Shown: piece after piece, positions 1-15,400 of the stretch | Layout of the letters: each line of letters starts with the position of its first letter | Numbering within the stretch: the first letter of the stretch is position 1 | Assembly: GCA_016806645.1 (NCBI GenBank) | Contig: JACSYO010001931.1 | Location: 558,001 to 622,000 of the forward strand | Direction: 5' to 3' | DNA from: Ophiodon elongatus | Taxonomy: Eukaryota > Chordata > Actinopteri > Perciformes > Hexagrammidae | Length of the DNA stretch: 64,000 nt | The notes under the pieces: model-generated | What the model was told of the DNA's origin: nothing | Databases searched by the model: none | The model's input: the letters and a program-made list of their open reading frames with translations, nothing else | Made by a program: the position numbers and the translations under genes

Positions 1-933
1 GACAAATGATTGGACTTATAGTTCAGCCACCAAGTGACTTCATTTTCTTGCAGCAGCCCATCTCTATTACTAATGATTAAGTAATGATATATCATTTGTG
101 GCTCGGCCAAATGGGGAGAGGTGACATTACAATGAACAAGTTATCTGAGCTCGCTGGAAAGGTCTTGCTACAAAGGCCTGTCATGTCCCGAGCCTGGTAA
201 CTTTTTAAGCATCTTTACCGTCTGCCCCCCACCCTCCCTCCCCCCACCCCCCACCTCTTTCTGCTCCCCTTCCCTGCTCTTACTTTCTCCTCCCTACACG
301 TGTATTCTCTGTTTTTGTCATTAGGCAGACAGATAACCATCGGGGCTCTGTTATGATATCTTTATCGTGTGTGTACATGTCGAAGATGTAGAAGTAAACA
401 CTGCCTTTTATCATACCTTTTAATGCAGCATTGGCCAACGAGTCAAGTAGAATTTAGAGGTTTATTTGACAATGGTGATTTGTTATGGTGGAGTACAGCG
501 AGCTTCCCCACGATGAGTTCACTTTCTTACAAAAAACAGACTGGGGCTTCCTCTCATTCGCTTAATTTTCTTCCTGTCTCATTGGTTGTTATTCATTTCT
601 CTCTGATCTCCTCCCAACAACACACCCCGCCATCTTTTGTTTCCCTTTGTTTCCCTTTCCTTCAAGAAATCTCTTTAACTAGACTTCTCTTTTTTTCATT
701 TATGGCTTTTTGGTCTCTATTACTGCATTAGAGTGTTTCTTGTGTCTCATAGTCACTCTCTTACTCCGTCCTTGTATAAACACAGGCATTGACTTCAGTC
801 TTCGTGTCTCCATTATGTTTTTACAGCTTTACCAAGAAAGGTGTGTTAATGGACGCGTAGCTGGCTGGGTGGCTGGTTTTGGTGTTTTAGTGATAAAGAG
901 AGATGTATAATTGACTTGTGTGTTCTGTTTCAG
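1..933. other. plekhg5 upstream intron, partial
   Basis: Non-coding sequence upstream of the first visible exon. Positions 1-200 are rich in homeodomain-type TAAT/ATTA words and lack repeats, so they could be a conserved element. Positions 215-290 are a C-rich low-complexity stretch. Nothing coding was recognised. Confidence 0.5.
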
Positions 934-1010
934 ATGACAAGCCGGTCCAGGAGGAAGACTGGGTGGTGTGCCAGCACCCTGAGTGTCCTGAGCGCCGGAG
1001 GGCCTCTAAG
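934..1010 (+). CDS. plekhg5: plekhg5 exon encoding first Cys/His motif
   Basis: The acceptor is tgttctgtttcag and the donor AAG|gtaaga. The exon begins with the last two bases of a codon, so another coding exon lies upstream of the window. It encodes 25 full codons (visible residues 1-25) including WVVCQHPEC and ends in phase 0. It is separated by 21.5 kb from the next exon, which starts with the related motif VCHHPDC. Longer PLEKHG5 isoforms have a comparable N-terminal extension. Confidence 0.85.
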
Positions 1011-2352
1011 GTAAGACCGTAAACCCTTAAACCTGCCAGGTCAACTAAAAGAAGGACTGTGATTTCAGTAAACAGTCAGCCGGCTTATCTTCAGAGTGTC
1101 TTCATGTCCTGGAAAATCAAAATGTCTTAAATCTTGAATATTTAGTTCACTTAATGGGGAACTATGCCCATGTTCAACATACATACATTTTATTCCTACG
1201 GTCAAAGATGGTCCTGAAACATTAATATTTCTTTTCCAAATCCCAAAACTATTTTTCCCCCCATTCATTTTTGGAAAAACATGATGGTTATAAAGTCATC
1301 CTTTTAGAGTCTATTTTGTATACATTTTTTCTTCAACTGTCCAACATTATTCTGAAACCATAACAAAACAAATTTTGGAGGATGACAAATTTTTACTCAT
1401 GTCACCTAAAAAGAGGCAAAAAATAAAGGTTGAATGTTACTATCTTTATTTTATATAACATAGGCCTACATTTTGCACAATATGCATTGTTAATCTCGAA
1501 ACTTTTTTTTTATGTACTATGCTGGAGTAGAGTTCACAGCAGAATCTTTAGCTGACAAATCTTCGACATAAGGGCCTTTGCCCATATTGTGCCTTTTTTG
1601 GCAGAAAATCGTCCCGGGTAGCGCTTCATCCCAGCGTTTCAACGGAAAAGCGCTCCAATCACTTTTTTAATGTTTTGTATGACAACAATATCTTGACAGC
1701 ATATCACCACGCTAAACACCGTTGTATGGTAGACTAGCATCGCTCCTGTGCTTTCTATTATCTATTTGGGCTACTATCTATTTGTTTTAGAGATTTTCAA
1801 CTTGAAGCGCTCAGAGCAGTCACACAAAAAAGGCCGAGCACTCAGAAAGTCACTGGGTGCAGCACCTTTTCTCTATGCTCTCTCCTCATTGGGAACAATT
1901 GGGAAAAAAAAAAGACGCTGCCGCTCTGAAAAAGGCGCTATGTGGACAAGAATCTATGACATTATAATCTGGGGAGCTTTATTTGCAAGCCAAGAGTCCA
2001 AAGCCCCACGACAATGTTACACCTTGTCTGGATGCGAGCGTCTGACTGTCATGCCCGATCACGTAATATCGGACGCTCTCTTTCCACACTGAATATGTTA
2101 AATATGCATGTATGTTAACAGGGGAATGTTCTGAGTATGGGTACATTTTATGTTTTGGATTCATTTCAGCTAACCGGCTTCTGGCTGTCACTTTAATTGA
2201 AAGAGTAGTGTTGATCTTCTCATCTAACTCTCTGCCAGAGGAGCAAATAAGAGTATTTACCAATATGTCGAACTATTCCTTTAAGGTACTGTAAGAGCTG
2301 TTTTTAAATGTGACAAATCAACCCAGTCACATTAACCCACCATGTGTGTATA

Positions 2353-2424
<72 letters not shown>

Positions 2425-4676
2425 GTGGTTGCTTTATTTCATTGTTTAGGTGATGGTTAAAAAAAAAAAAAAATTTTTTGTAACTATCTCTTTGGACAGA
2501 TAGATGTTGCTATAGAGCCACAAGGTCTGCAGAGAGAGGCGGTCAGGGTAGTTGAATGGGTTAACAAAACGTCAGACTTTGCCATGGGATACTGCTGTTC
2601 GTTTCCTGTTTCTTACCGACAGGCAACGTTGGTTTCTTTCAACCATGGCCATAATCGTTCCCTACCTAAGTGGTTATTATTGTAACCATGATGACAAACG
2701 TCAGCTAACCTTAACCAAGTAGTTATTTTAACCCAAACCATGATCTATTCCTACCCTAACCCAGTCGATTCTGTTCCTAAAACTAACCAAACTTTAACCT
2801 AATTTTTTTTGTTTTTTGCAACAAGGATTTGTATTGCTTTTAGGAGACATTGACAAATGATGTGGTCCTGCCGAAAGAGACGTCAGAGGGCAATTACATT
2901 CATCGCAGTTATTTGCAATTACATGTCCAGCGTTTTAAATGGCAAAGCCACCAGATCACCTCAAAAAGCATTTTTTTACTGTCACTTAAACAGGATCCAA
3001 GAATTAATCAAATAAAGATGTGCGCATCCCTACATTGTCCCCATAACTCCTTTGGGACCCACTGAGCTTTTGATTCACACTGGATGTACCCAGAAGTTAT
3101 TGCAGCTCTCTTGTGTTGCATTGAGACACTGTGAAGGTGAAACGGAGCGGCAAAGCTGCTTCTTCTTCTTTTAGGTGTCAAAAGGGGCGTGTTTGTCGGG
3201 GCTCTGTGTCTGGCCACTAGACCGTGAAATGAATTATTCCTTTGAAGCCACTGGTTTCTGAAAATGGTAGTCTGGCCAGAAGAAAAACCGACAGTGTCTG
3301 GTCTGTCTGTCGGCCTCTTGGCTGTTTTGGTTTGTCGACCCCCCCCCCCCTGCCACTAGAGTTGAGCATTAGATGGATTTTCCCAATGAATCAGGAAGTT
3401 GTTCCCTTATGGCACCTTAGTGGAAGTAATGAAAAGGGAAAATGACAGAGAGAAAAATACATTCAGCCAGCATGTGGAGAGAGAGAGATGGTTATATATA
3501 GTTTTTCTCCAAGGCAACTGAGAATAATAAAGTGGGGGTAGAAGAGAGAGCCAAAGAGCTTAACCAGCACTATCCTTTCCCTGCTACTCACATTATTGAG
3601 TCTCCAACTCCACTTTTCCTGAGAACCTTTCTGCCAACTCTCACATAACTTCCATCCTTTTTTTTTAAGATTTGTTTGGAGAGTTGTGAATGAGGCAGAA
3701 GGTGAGTCTATGTGCTTCTTAATTTTGATGTATGTGTTTGCATTTGTGTTTATGTGACCTGTTGTGGCACAGGGGGAAGGCAGTGTGGGACAAAGCATGT
3801 CTGACGCCACCTGTTTCCTTGGTCAGGGTCAATGTTGATGTTATATAAGGAGAATAGGGAAAGACTTGTAGTGGACTGGGACAGACGGAGAGATGGAGGG
3901 GGATGGGTTAATGGCAGATAAAGAGTGGCCACATTTTTTTTATAATAAAAATAATTTAAGCAATAATGTAATCTGATGTCTAACAATGATTCTCACATTA
4001 TTTGAAAGATTTGATATGATTAAACATATTTTTTCCAAAATATAACTGCTCTTCAAAAGTACTAAATTGTAAAACGCAATTAAGATGATGCAAGCTAAGG
4101 CTGAAGCCGCAGATCTACGTCCACACGGGCGTTTCAGCATCGTTTTCGATTTCAAACTTGGTTACAACGCTGCAGTTCTTGCTCTATCTCTCACACACAC
4201 ATCACATTTACTTTAAAATGAACACGTACAAATTAAAGTTCACGAGATTATGTGTCAATAAATTTGGTCAACACTCGTCGCACTTGTTTCCTCTCGGATT
4301 CCTTGTTGTCTGTTGTCGCACTCGTAGCTCTGCCAGGTGGCTGAAGTTCCTGTCGTACTGGAGAGCATTTATGCTTTTGTTCGTTCACAATAGTTGTGCA
4401 GAACAAAATAAGCATCGATAAGAAGAGGAAAGTTCTCCTCTTTTGTGTCCACCGCCCTCCTCAAAGCTGCAAACCGGGACTTCAGACGTCCGCTCCGTAG
4501 GGCTCGCTAATTGCTTCAATAACAGCATGCTTCCTCCACATGTCGGCAGTAGTAGCATTATTAAATACAGAATTTAAATGCACAACAGCTGCTAGACATA
4601 GACAACAAGGCCAGTAACGCTTGTAATCCGTTATCCATGTTGAAAAAAGTCACGGGTATACCTGGCTGTTTGTTTC

Positions 4677-4708
<32 letters not shown>

Positions 4709-4805
4709 CAAGCTCACAGCTTTATCTCTTTCTGTGTGCCATTTTGTAAGTCGTTCTCATGAATTACTGCATTAATTGTGTTTTTCTCTCTTTTTTGTGT
4801 GTTTT

Positions 4806-4844
<39 letters not shown>

Positions 4845-4860
4845 TCTATATCTATATATC

Positions 4861-4911
<51 letters not shown>

Positions 4912-5411
4912 TAAATATAAATAATGTAGTCCCCACAATTATCTTTTCTGTCCTGGTAAAGCGGGGATATCCCAAGATGCAACATTGCTCATATTTCTTA
5001 TGCTTTTAGTACTTTTGAGGTTTGACAAAGTGAGAGGGTGAGTCATGAGAGTTTGGGCATTTCCAGACTATAAAAAAAGTGTGTGCAGTGTGATCGTCTT
5101 TGACAGCTTATTTATCATTTGGCTCAATCTTATTGCTGTTGCTCAAGAGCTAAACATGCATTGCCCGTATCAGTCTTTAAACAGCAGGGGGCAATGTTAT
5201 GGAAACCCTGACCAACAGTCCAGAATTTGTTGCTTATTCCCCTCCAGAGCTCACATGCTCTGCATTTGCTGCACAAGTCAGAGGCACATTTCTAGAACGA
5301 ATGGGAACATAAATATAACTTTTGCCCACTCCACCCACATAACAGGTTTATAAGGATTTTTTACTCTGAAAATGAAAGAAAAAAACTAAAGTTTTATATT
5401 TCCCTTTTAAA

Positions 5412-5448
<37 letters not shown>

Positions 5449-6285
5449 GCTACAAATACTCCCTTTGATATGCCGTTGGCTTAGCAGCAGGACAAAGCGC
5501 AGACACAAACACAGACAGACAGCAAGAGAATCTTAGGCCGGTCCTGCAATGCATTTAAACCATTTAATTCCCAGACAAGCCTGCCTTTGGTCTCCCACTG
5601 CCATAGATCAGCTCCTGGTGGGGCTGAGTCTCTTCTAGTCACAGCATGACTGGACTGAAACTGAATGAGTTCACCTGCACCATAATTTACTGAAATCACA
5701 CCAGGTGTCACCCTCTGTGCTTGTGCTGCCGTAGCTCAGCACCGTCACCACATAACACAACAACTATCAAAAGGTTACTAGAAGGCTTTTGGCCTAACAC
5801 ATGTGCTTCCAAGAAGGCTTACTGGTCTTTTGGATACTTTGCTGTGGGCTTCTGGAAGTCACTGGGATTTAAAATCGGCCTGCAGGTGTCCAACTAAAAG
5901 ATGACGTCCAATCCAGACTTAGTTCTTGGCTGGGTTGGTTGGATTCATTTCAGATTATGTTGGTTAGCGCTCAATGCTAGTCTGAGCTTGCTCTCTGGCT
6001 CTAGACTCCCAGAGACGGGCTTATTACCCCTGATCGCTTGCCCCCCTTCCCTCCTCTTTGCCTCTATCGCTGTCTCCTTCATTTCCCTCCCTCCCTCTGC
6101 TTTGACAAAACAAGACCAGACAAGACAAGCCGAAAGGTGTGGGTCGCCTTGGCAACGGTCCCCTCCCTGCCCAAACAGCTGGAGGCACAGGGATAATGTG
6201 AAGAGTCTCTGGGTTTGACAGAGACAGAAAGGATGAAAAGAAGTTTCAGCTGGCTTTAACTTTCATTACCCCCCCCCCCCTCCTC

Positions 6286-6319
<34 letters not shown>

Positions 6320-9300
6320 GAAAGTGAATTTCCACGCACCCGTTTTTATGCACATTTTCAGTAAAAAAAAAAAACTGAGTGGAAACAGCAGATATTCTGG
6401 GAAAACATTTGCAGCATTGTAAGAACGTTTTTACACTCAAAGATTGAAAAGTAGATGTATCGATTTAAAAAACAGATGCAACAGATGAAAATCTGATATT
6501 TTTAGACTGATAAAAAGACCAACTATGCTGAAATTACGACATGAAACACAAATGCCATATTTAAATTCTTGTTTTCTACCATTTGAGATTTGACTGTCAT
6601 CTTTTAATTATGTAATCTATCATTTTCTTTCTGGAAACTATGTTAAGATTTGTGCTACATTCTGACGTCAACCTTCCTGACGTGTGTCTGATGCCGTCAC
6701 TCGGTCCTCTCCCTCCCCCACATTGTGTTTTTGGTTGGCTTTCATTCTCTCTTTTTCTCCCTCTATTTTGTCCCATTCAGTCACATGTTATGAGTAAGTT
6801 TTATGGGCAGTTATATCATATTAGTCAGACAAGCACACACGCACCTGTGTCATACACCACGTACAGGATCACCGTATTACTAGTTCACTGAATCATTCGT
6901 TAGCTGTTCTTTTTTTTTTATAATCGTCAAGTTGGAGATTCTTTTCACACTAGTTGTTTCTGTCTTACAAATACAGACACACTGGCTTTACTCACTTAAC
7001 CCGGCTTTCCCTTCCACTGACCTGCTTGGCAGAAAATCTCACCTAACTGACACTGACAAGGACCTGCTAAGGCTGCTAAGTAAACACTCTTATTTGGCTG
7101 GATGCCCACTTTCTGCATGTGTCATGAGGCTGATGGGTGCAGGGAATTGGGTGGAATTTCCTGATAAAGATGGATTAAATTCTGTGTGGTTTGCAATTAC
7201 ACCAACACCTTCCCACCTGTTTGATTGTAGTCCATCCTTCAGCCCGCAGGGATCGACTTCTCCTGCAAGGTGGGAGCAGTCAGTCGCTCAGCATGCATTA
7301 ACTGTAGCACAGTTTAAAACAGCTGTATGCATTCCCTTAGTTTACCTGTTATCCTTTCCATCCTCCTTGAGGTTAGTTTGAGGAATATGTTATGTTTCCT
7401 TTCTTACACGTTTTCTCTCTGTGCAAGTGTTTACATAGTCCTCAAAAATAAGTTGTCGCAAATTGTTTTATTTCAGAACAGGAAAATACTGTATGTTCAT
7501 CAGTTTTGCTTGAATGTATTCCTAACAGCTTGTATTGTACTTGAGTAACTTGAATGACTGCAGACTACAGTGCTTAAAGTGCTGAAATTGGTTTTCTGGA
7601 AAAACAGGATGTGACCTCAGCTAGAACTGTAAAGTTCTTGGAAAGTTTACTTTATGAAGTAATGCAAGCCCACTAATGGAAATGGTAGTCTGCAATGCTC
7701 TAATGACTCTGGATTAATTTAGACATTGGGGTAGCTGAGGAAAAGTTACCTAATCACTTTTCAACATGACGCTGACTGTTGAGATACTTGGGTGTTAATT
7801 TGTTTATTAAAGGAAGGGTGAGCGTGCATGTTTTCTTCCCCCAGCATTTCATTCCCTGCTTCACATTCGCAGACATACTCGTTCACACACAGCAGCAGCT
7901 CAGTTGACATCTTTTCTGCTGCTAGACTAAAAATTGTGGGTTCATTATCTTTTGTACTCCAACAATTTTATACACGATTCTTCTGTAAAGGAAGCAGATG
8001 TAAATTCAAATGATGGAATTGTTATAATCTTAAATTTAAATTGTCAAAAATGTAAGCTAACACCCACTTTGCGAACGTCCTAGCTAACTAATTTTTGTAA
8101 TGCGAAATATGGTTATTAGCTGTGTAAATATCTAATGTAAGCAAAATAAAATATAAATACATTAGGTTACGCCCAGTTGCCCACTTAGTAGACAGGAAGT
8201 GTATACCATTTCACACCAGCAGCTTGAAATACGTCTTGTCTTTTATAGAGTATCTTTAGCACGGAGGTGCTCTGGGCTAAAGTAACGTAAGCATGCTAAC
8301 ATACTCACAGTGACAAACTTGCATAGCGAGTTTGTCACACATAGAACCATGCACACGCCAGATTCAATCAGTGTGTTGTGGTTTAGTCGGTTGAGGAGCT
8401 ATGCAATGAACCAGGCTTTAATGAGACCTATAAACTATCAAGTAAAGCTGAAATGCAGTTCAAAAAATATTACAAACAGTTATTCTGTGCACCCAGGAAA
8501 AGTGATCCCAGGCATCTTCTATGAGAGTGTTTCATTTGGTGGAAAAAAAACACTCTGGATCAGACGTGCTGGCGTTCTAACGCATTGTTCTTGATTCACC
8601 GTTAATCATCTTCCTGTTGGGGTCCAAGTTTTTTACACGACAGACCAGTTTGAGAAACATTCAATTGCCACCGCCAAGGAGTTTATATCTATTTCAGTAG
8701 CTGGACTGCTCCCTGCAGTATTCAGCTTTGTGACTCTGACTAGTGACTTTACAGTAGGTCGACCTGTCATCAACCATCCATAAGACATCTTGTAAATACT
8801 TTTACTTCATGGGAAAGTCTGACTTGATCGTCAGTCTTGCGTAAGGATAAGCTTTTGTGTTGCGTTGCTAGCTGACCTCGTTGTACTATACACGTCAGCC
8901 GATGATGACTTACATTTTTTTATGTAGCATATCACCTGTATTCTGTAAAAGACGTCCTCCTTGTGTTCAGTCATCGATAATCCCATGTTTATATATATAC
9001 ATTTCTCCCCAGTGAAGTAAGACTGTTATGATGTTGAGCCCTGCCGCCGCAGCAGGCTACAACAGGCTAGCAGCTCCCTCTTGTATAGACACAAACAAAC
9101 AATCACAGAAGCTGTAGTTTTCCAGCCATATGAGATGTGACTGTCCAGAAAGAGAAGCTGATGACTCCCGAGACAGTGACTCATTTCACATTAGATCACC
9201 ATCAATGAATGTTATTGAGAAGTGACGATATGAAAATATCCGATTCCAGTGAAAAAACAGCTTATATGGATGTCTTTTTTTTTTTTTTTTTACTTGGAAA

Positions 9301-12300
9301 ATGTGTTTGATCTTTTTAACTTTGAGCGTTTCAGCAACACCAGCTGATTCTGATGAATTTCTTTCGTGTGTTCTTTAGATGCTTGGTCTTGGTGACTTGG
9401 TCTGGTATGACCAGTAGCTTTTGGCTATTGTCTGCTAATGGTAGCAGGCTTTTGATGGAGATTGTTTTGTAACTGACATTAGTGAGTCAGTTTGCTGACA
9501 TTGCCGTATTTTAGCATATCACTGATAAACATTTCAATGGTTTTATCTTAAAAGTAAAACAATAAGTGAACACGTTTGCTGATATAGTAAACCTATGAAC
9601 AAACAAAGTAGTTGCCTACTTCCAAATCTTGTGGAGGATGTCTGTCTATGGAAAAAAAGTTTGACAGGCATCCGTCAATAACAGACAAACTGGAAACTGA
9701 CATATGTGTGTCCATACATACAATGTTCCGTCAGGAAAGCACAAACACTAGTAAGGGAGGTGTACCAGTGACGCCAGTTCAACCCCCCAGGAACATCCCA
9801 GTCAGGAAGCGGCATCGCGGCAGACGGGGGAATAACAGGAAGAGGGTACCTGACTGACGCTCCAATGGAAACGGCCTTGTATTGGCCGACCAATATAGCC
9901 GGGATTCAAAGACTTAGGAGAAGGCCCCCAGTGAGGAGTTGGATTGAGAAAACAACCCCACTAAATCCCTTGCATGCGAAGAGTCTTCCCATGGCAAACC
10001 CCACTAATTGTTGGTTTGCTCAGAGTGTTTTGAGAACGTAAACAACCGCTGCTTAATGAAATGCTGTGAGAACAGCAGTCTGCGCTGCTTAGTTTGAGAG
10101 GCGATAATAAGCTTTGTAAAATCTGCAATTCAGAACGTGTTATTATGGCGGTGGAAGCGTGTTCTCTAAATCACTCTTAACTGAAGCCAGCCACGAAACC
10201 GTGGAACTTCCAGCAGCATCATCACGGGTGAAATATTTGGCTCTAATCCCATCTATTTTTCTGTATTTTTTTTTTTTTCCTCTCACCAAGTTGCTCATCC
10301 TTGTTCTCTTCACACCCACATTTCCCTTTGTTTTCCCCCTTATTTAACTGCTCCCTTGAAGACATGAAAGAATTCGGGGCTTATGGTTATTGAGGGTAAT
10401 GCCAAGGTCAGGCATCAAGCGAAGGTCACTCTTTTTCAGCCCCCCAACAATGGCAGTGCCAGTGGGGTCTAATCCTTGAAGATAATTGCATCGCTGCTGT
10501 CCCCTCTTTTTAAATATAGCCTCCCCTAATTAAGGCTGACAGTGGGGGGTGGCAGGGTAGACATGGATTCAACAGGTCGCCTTGTTTTGAAGACACAGGA
10601 CAAGGAGAGGAGGGGTTTGGGCATTAAAACCTACCCACTTCACCTCCCCCCCTTCTTTTTCTCCAAACATGCATCCCCCAGCCCCGGGGGCTTGCATTGT
10701 TTTTGTGAGCTAGCTAATTGCGGGGGATTTAAACACGGTTCATCTTGGATTAACCTGAATGACAAAAGAACAGAGAGTAGTGGGCTTAGTGTTCGCGGTC
10801 AGCGCAGGAGGCTGTAACAGAACATTAGGCTATAAATCATTCTTGCTCTTACACCACACTCCTACACGGCGCTGTACTCTCCCACACACACCACACCACA
10901 CAAGGACTGTATCTAATGATTATTTTCATTTTTGATTCATGTGCCGATTACAGAAAAACAGCATATCCTTTTTATTTTAGAATTTGTAACCAGAGAATGG
11001 TTTGCTTAAGGGGTATTTCAGCAATTGAGTAATACATCTCCATAACGTTGGTGGATTTAGGAGACGGATAAAAAAAAAGAATGATCAGATGCCGAGATAT
11101 GATGACTTTCGGTCCCAAGATTTAAAAACACTGTATCCTGCTTTCCCCATAATCAATACATATGCTTCATTAGACCCTTCTAGCTTGGCAAACATGGAAG
11201 TCTTCAATCTACAAGTAATGTCCTTAGATTGCTTTTCTTTATCCAACCAAGAGTCCCAAACCAAAAGATATTTCATGTACTATCATGTACTATCATTAAA
11301 ACAATCAGTCAATCCTCACACGTGGGAGACATTTCTTGAAAATGACACGATTCATGGATTAACTCTTTTTATTATCTCTTTAAGAACTAATCAATTAATC
11401 GACTAATCATGGCAGCTTTAAACATGGGCCTTCTGTGATAAATGTTAAGTCTCTAAACATCAGCCTCAGGGTTATCTCCAAGTGAGATAACCCTGATGAC
11501 ATCACTGTGACATCAAGGATATTTTTCTCAGATGTGACAAAGCTCCCCGAGAGCCCCAGAAGACATTACTCAACTGTTTTCATAAGCTGAGGAGCGTTAT
11601 AACAAGTAACACTTTGGGATTTCCACATTTAGGAAATGACTTTAAAGGATTAATACGTTTTCAAATCAAATAAATTTAATAGACTGATCAATTTATCAAC
11701 TTATTGTGTCACCACTCAACCACGTCAAAAGCATTTCTTTCAAAATGGAATATCAGATCATTTTTCATTATTCCTCCTCTGGTTTTAAAATGAAAATATG
11801 AAAACTAACCTGTTTTTTCCTTCTGTTTTTGTTTCAAAACTGATCTGGACCAAACAGAAGGTAATCTGAGTGTGGTTTTTGTAGGTTTATGTATTGTAAT
11901 GTAGTCTGTGTGCTGGTTGTGTTTGAACACATTTACTTCTTACTCCCGGTCAGCACTTTTGAAGAAACTCAACTGAACTCCCTCATTTAACCTGTTGTCA
12001 CCTCAGGGTCAAAGTGAAGTACTAAATCAGGCAGGAGAGTTTATAACGGGCACGAATGAGAAATAAAAAGGAGTTTGGTTTACATCTTGATCAGCTGAAA
12101 CACAGATGGAAAACTTTGCTAATGCTGAAGAAAAAAAAGGGCTCAGTTTTACATGAGTCAGCCAGGATGTGTGTGAGCTTGTGGGGGTGTGATCGAGCAG
12201 ATAGGCGTGGTTGATGATTTTCTGCGTGTGTGTGTATGTTTGTGTGTGTCTTCCCAGTAGACTACTGTAGTAAACAGAGTGAGCCTCTCAGCTCTGTCAC

Positions 12301-12379
12301 GTTCCTTCGATCCCGCCGCCTGTCACTCGGTCTGCTGTTTTAACCCCGAAGATCGGGATTATTTTTAAACTCTCTGAGA

Positions 12380-12414
<35 letters not shown>

Positions 12415-15400
12415 ATCTGAGGGACTACACAGCAAGTTCGATCCAGGTTGGGGCTACAACTTTCACCATCTGCTGTCTGTTGGAGATATTGATTGGTTCT
12501 TCTGCTGAACGTCAAAGGGGTTGTATGTCCTGGGAAGTGAAGTTTTCTATGGTAGGTAAACATAGTGTAAAGAACAAGCTTTTCTCTTGTGAGTCTTGTG
12601 TGACAGCACTATATTTAAATAATCTACAAAGTGCTGAGAGTGTGTTGCAGGAGAAACATTAGCATGTGTTGTAGTTTTCATTAATTCTCTGTGAAAGCAA
12701 AGGATAGCCGAACTAAAATAGGACTGCTACTGTCCATTGTTTTCATCACCGATTTTTTTTTATTATAGCTATATATGTGTAACAGTGAAAAATGTTGTTT
12801 CAATTTACAAGAACACAAGATGACTTCATCAGATGTCTTGTTTTGTTCAACAAACAGTCCAAAACCCAAAGATATTTGGGATACTTGTAAGACAAGGAAA
12901 AGCTGCAAATTCTCCCAAGCTGGCAAACATTCAAGCCTTTATGCTTGAAGAATGACAAACGATTAATTCCTTGTCAAAATAGAGAATTGTTCTTTTCGTT
13001 TGACGTGTTCTGTCTGCGTGAGTCTGTGAAGGCAGCACACATTCGCATCTGTGCAGACTAGCACTTTTAATCCGTTTTTCCTCCTTTGTCTGCATATTTA
13101 ACATCTGCTTCTCATATTAACAGACCAGTCGTACCCACTGGCACCCATCAGAGTTCTCCCCTTTCCATATACTTTATATCAAATTGGAAGTGGTTTAAAA
13201 ATCAATTCTAAATTACCTTGGAATACCCAGTTCCCCCCTCTCTTCCTCCTTTTTTGGTCTTGTTCACCGCCCTCATGTCTATCTCTCTCTCTTCTGCCCT
13301 GAAGCTATGGATAGGAAGGCTGGTTGCGTCACAGTCCAGCCGAGATTGCCCGAGACAGCAGTCAGTATACTTGACTTTGTTAGAGCAGAAAGAGACCAGC
13401 TGCTGGTGAGTGGTGCTTTTCTAATGTAATCGCATTGATCACCCTGAACGTAATAGTGTTGGCTGTGTTTAGTTCTTCAGTGTTAAGAGGATTTAGTGTC
13501 GTTTCTCTCCTTAAGAGTCAACTTGAGTGGGTTGTTTTCCTCGGTGACGACACCGTGACAGTGGCATGTGTCATTTGGGCGTCATGTAAATATTTGACTC
13601 TGCTGCGGGGGTTGGAGTCAGATGTATTTTAGAAGTATGTATCAAAGAAAAGTTCACTTTTGCTTCAAAATTCTTCTAAATACAACGTATAAAGAAATTG
13701 ATAAATAATTTCCTGTTGCCAGTAGCTGTTGCAGTTTAAATGTATGCTTGAATTCAGCGGAACAAAAAAACAACAACGACATAATCCAGCTAGTCCAAAA
13801 GGAAACTGAGTTGTTGAAGATGAGGAGGTAATATTGTTCATGGGCAAACGCTGGCTGCATGTTGAAACCTACATTTCACTGGAATGCATAGTCTACTTCA
13901 CAAGTTACTGTATTTCCTGCGAACATGTTCTTTCCTGAGTGTGTTGTTTATTGTCGATGTCAGTGTGTCAATACATTTCTTTTAAATGTCTATATTGTGT
14001 AATCTGGGAAAAACCTGTCCCATCTTTCTTCATATGTCACTGTGCGGACGAGGATATTATTATGAAATGTTGTGTACAGTTCCACTGTCTGTAGTCGATC
14101 TACTGTGCAATAACAATCAAAGTAAATGAGTCACACAAACTGATCTAAAGTCTTATGTCGCCTACTGATATATGTTTTTAAGGTTAATACCATTTTATCA
14201 CAGCTTCATCACAAGTTCGATTTACTGTTGGTAATAGTAACATTTAACACACCAAGTTCATTGATGAGATCTGGGAAAGGCAAAACTGTTAGTTGTTCAT
14301 CCCCTTCACAGTTTAAATATCAACTACATGATTCAACTTACAGTGCTCTTATGCAGGCAGTCTTCTTGTGACGGTTTATTACCACCATTACGGTTGCACT
14401 CACTTTCAATTTTATCCTAAAATAAACCATTTAGGCTGACTTAAATGTTGGCCATTTAATAAACCCCTTCGCTGAGTAGTGATTGTCATATCATGGCTTC
14501 GCAACAGTAACAACTAGATGCTGATTTTCTTTGCCTGGGCGCGTGTATCTTTAGGGATATAGCATGTATGTAGTCGTCATGTATACATCCAGACTCCTTT
14601 GCCGGTTTCTCATTTAAAACAAGTTTGTGGAAACACTAAAAAGTCAGCGACGGACCGAGTCTTCAGCCGACTAGCTTGGGTAGCATTGATGAACTGAAAT
14701 CTTCATGTGACAGCCGTCGTTTCAGCTGACAGAATTGACCGTTGCCAGCTGGAGATAAGGGTCCAGCTTTTGTTTACCTTTGTGTGAAATCAAAGTCCCA
14801 TTGTTTCAGAAATCGCTATTCGTTTTGACCGGTAAATCTGTCATTGTTATCATTGCAAACTACACAAATGCCATGTCAGAGATAGCAACAGTTATTAGGG
14901 AACGGTCAACTGTCTGCTCGTGTTTTTGGGCTGTGTTGCAATGTTGCCCTATTTCCAGGTCTAAGCAAAGTTTAGAAATGATCCTTTAAAGTGTGAGTTA
15001 CATGCTGCAGAATGTACATTACCCCATAAGAGGAACATGATATACACCTGCTCTCCTTATTGTACGTTCACTCGCAGTTATTGGCTTTGAATGACATCAT
15101 CCCCTGTTAAACCCCCCTCCTCATCCCACACGTATCACTGTGGATCCTTTTGATGAACATGAGACTAGTTTGGGTGACACACACACGCACGCACACACTT
15201 TTTGCTCCCTCCTTAGAGGATGAAATGCGACAAGTGCCTCTGTTTGAGTAAATCCGTGTGTGTGCGAAGGCGTCACGACTCTGCAGTACCAGAATGAGTT
15301 GGGTTAATGGGGAACAGGCACGCAGAGAAGCAGGCAGTCTCGTTGCATAACAGCCGCTGTAAAAAAAAAAAAAAAAAGGGCCCTGGCTCTCCTCCTCCGC

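Noticed and set aside
1979..2263. 94-codon minus-strand frame
   Set aside because: Explained largely by the dispersed repeat at 2150-2287.
4772..5009. Tyr/Ile-repeat frames on both strands
   Set aside because: Product of the TA microsatellites.
5725..5760. CCGTAGCTCAGCACCGT, considered as a tRNA-like or SINE promoter
   Set aside because: No matching B box or cloverleaf follows.
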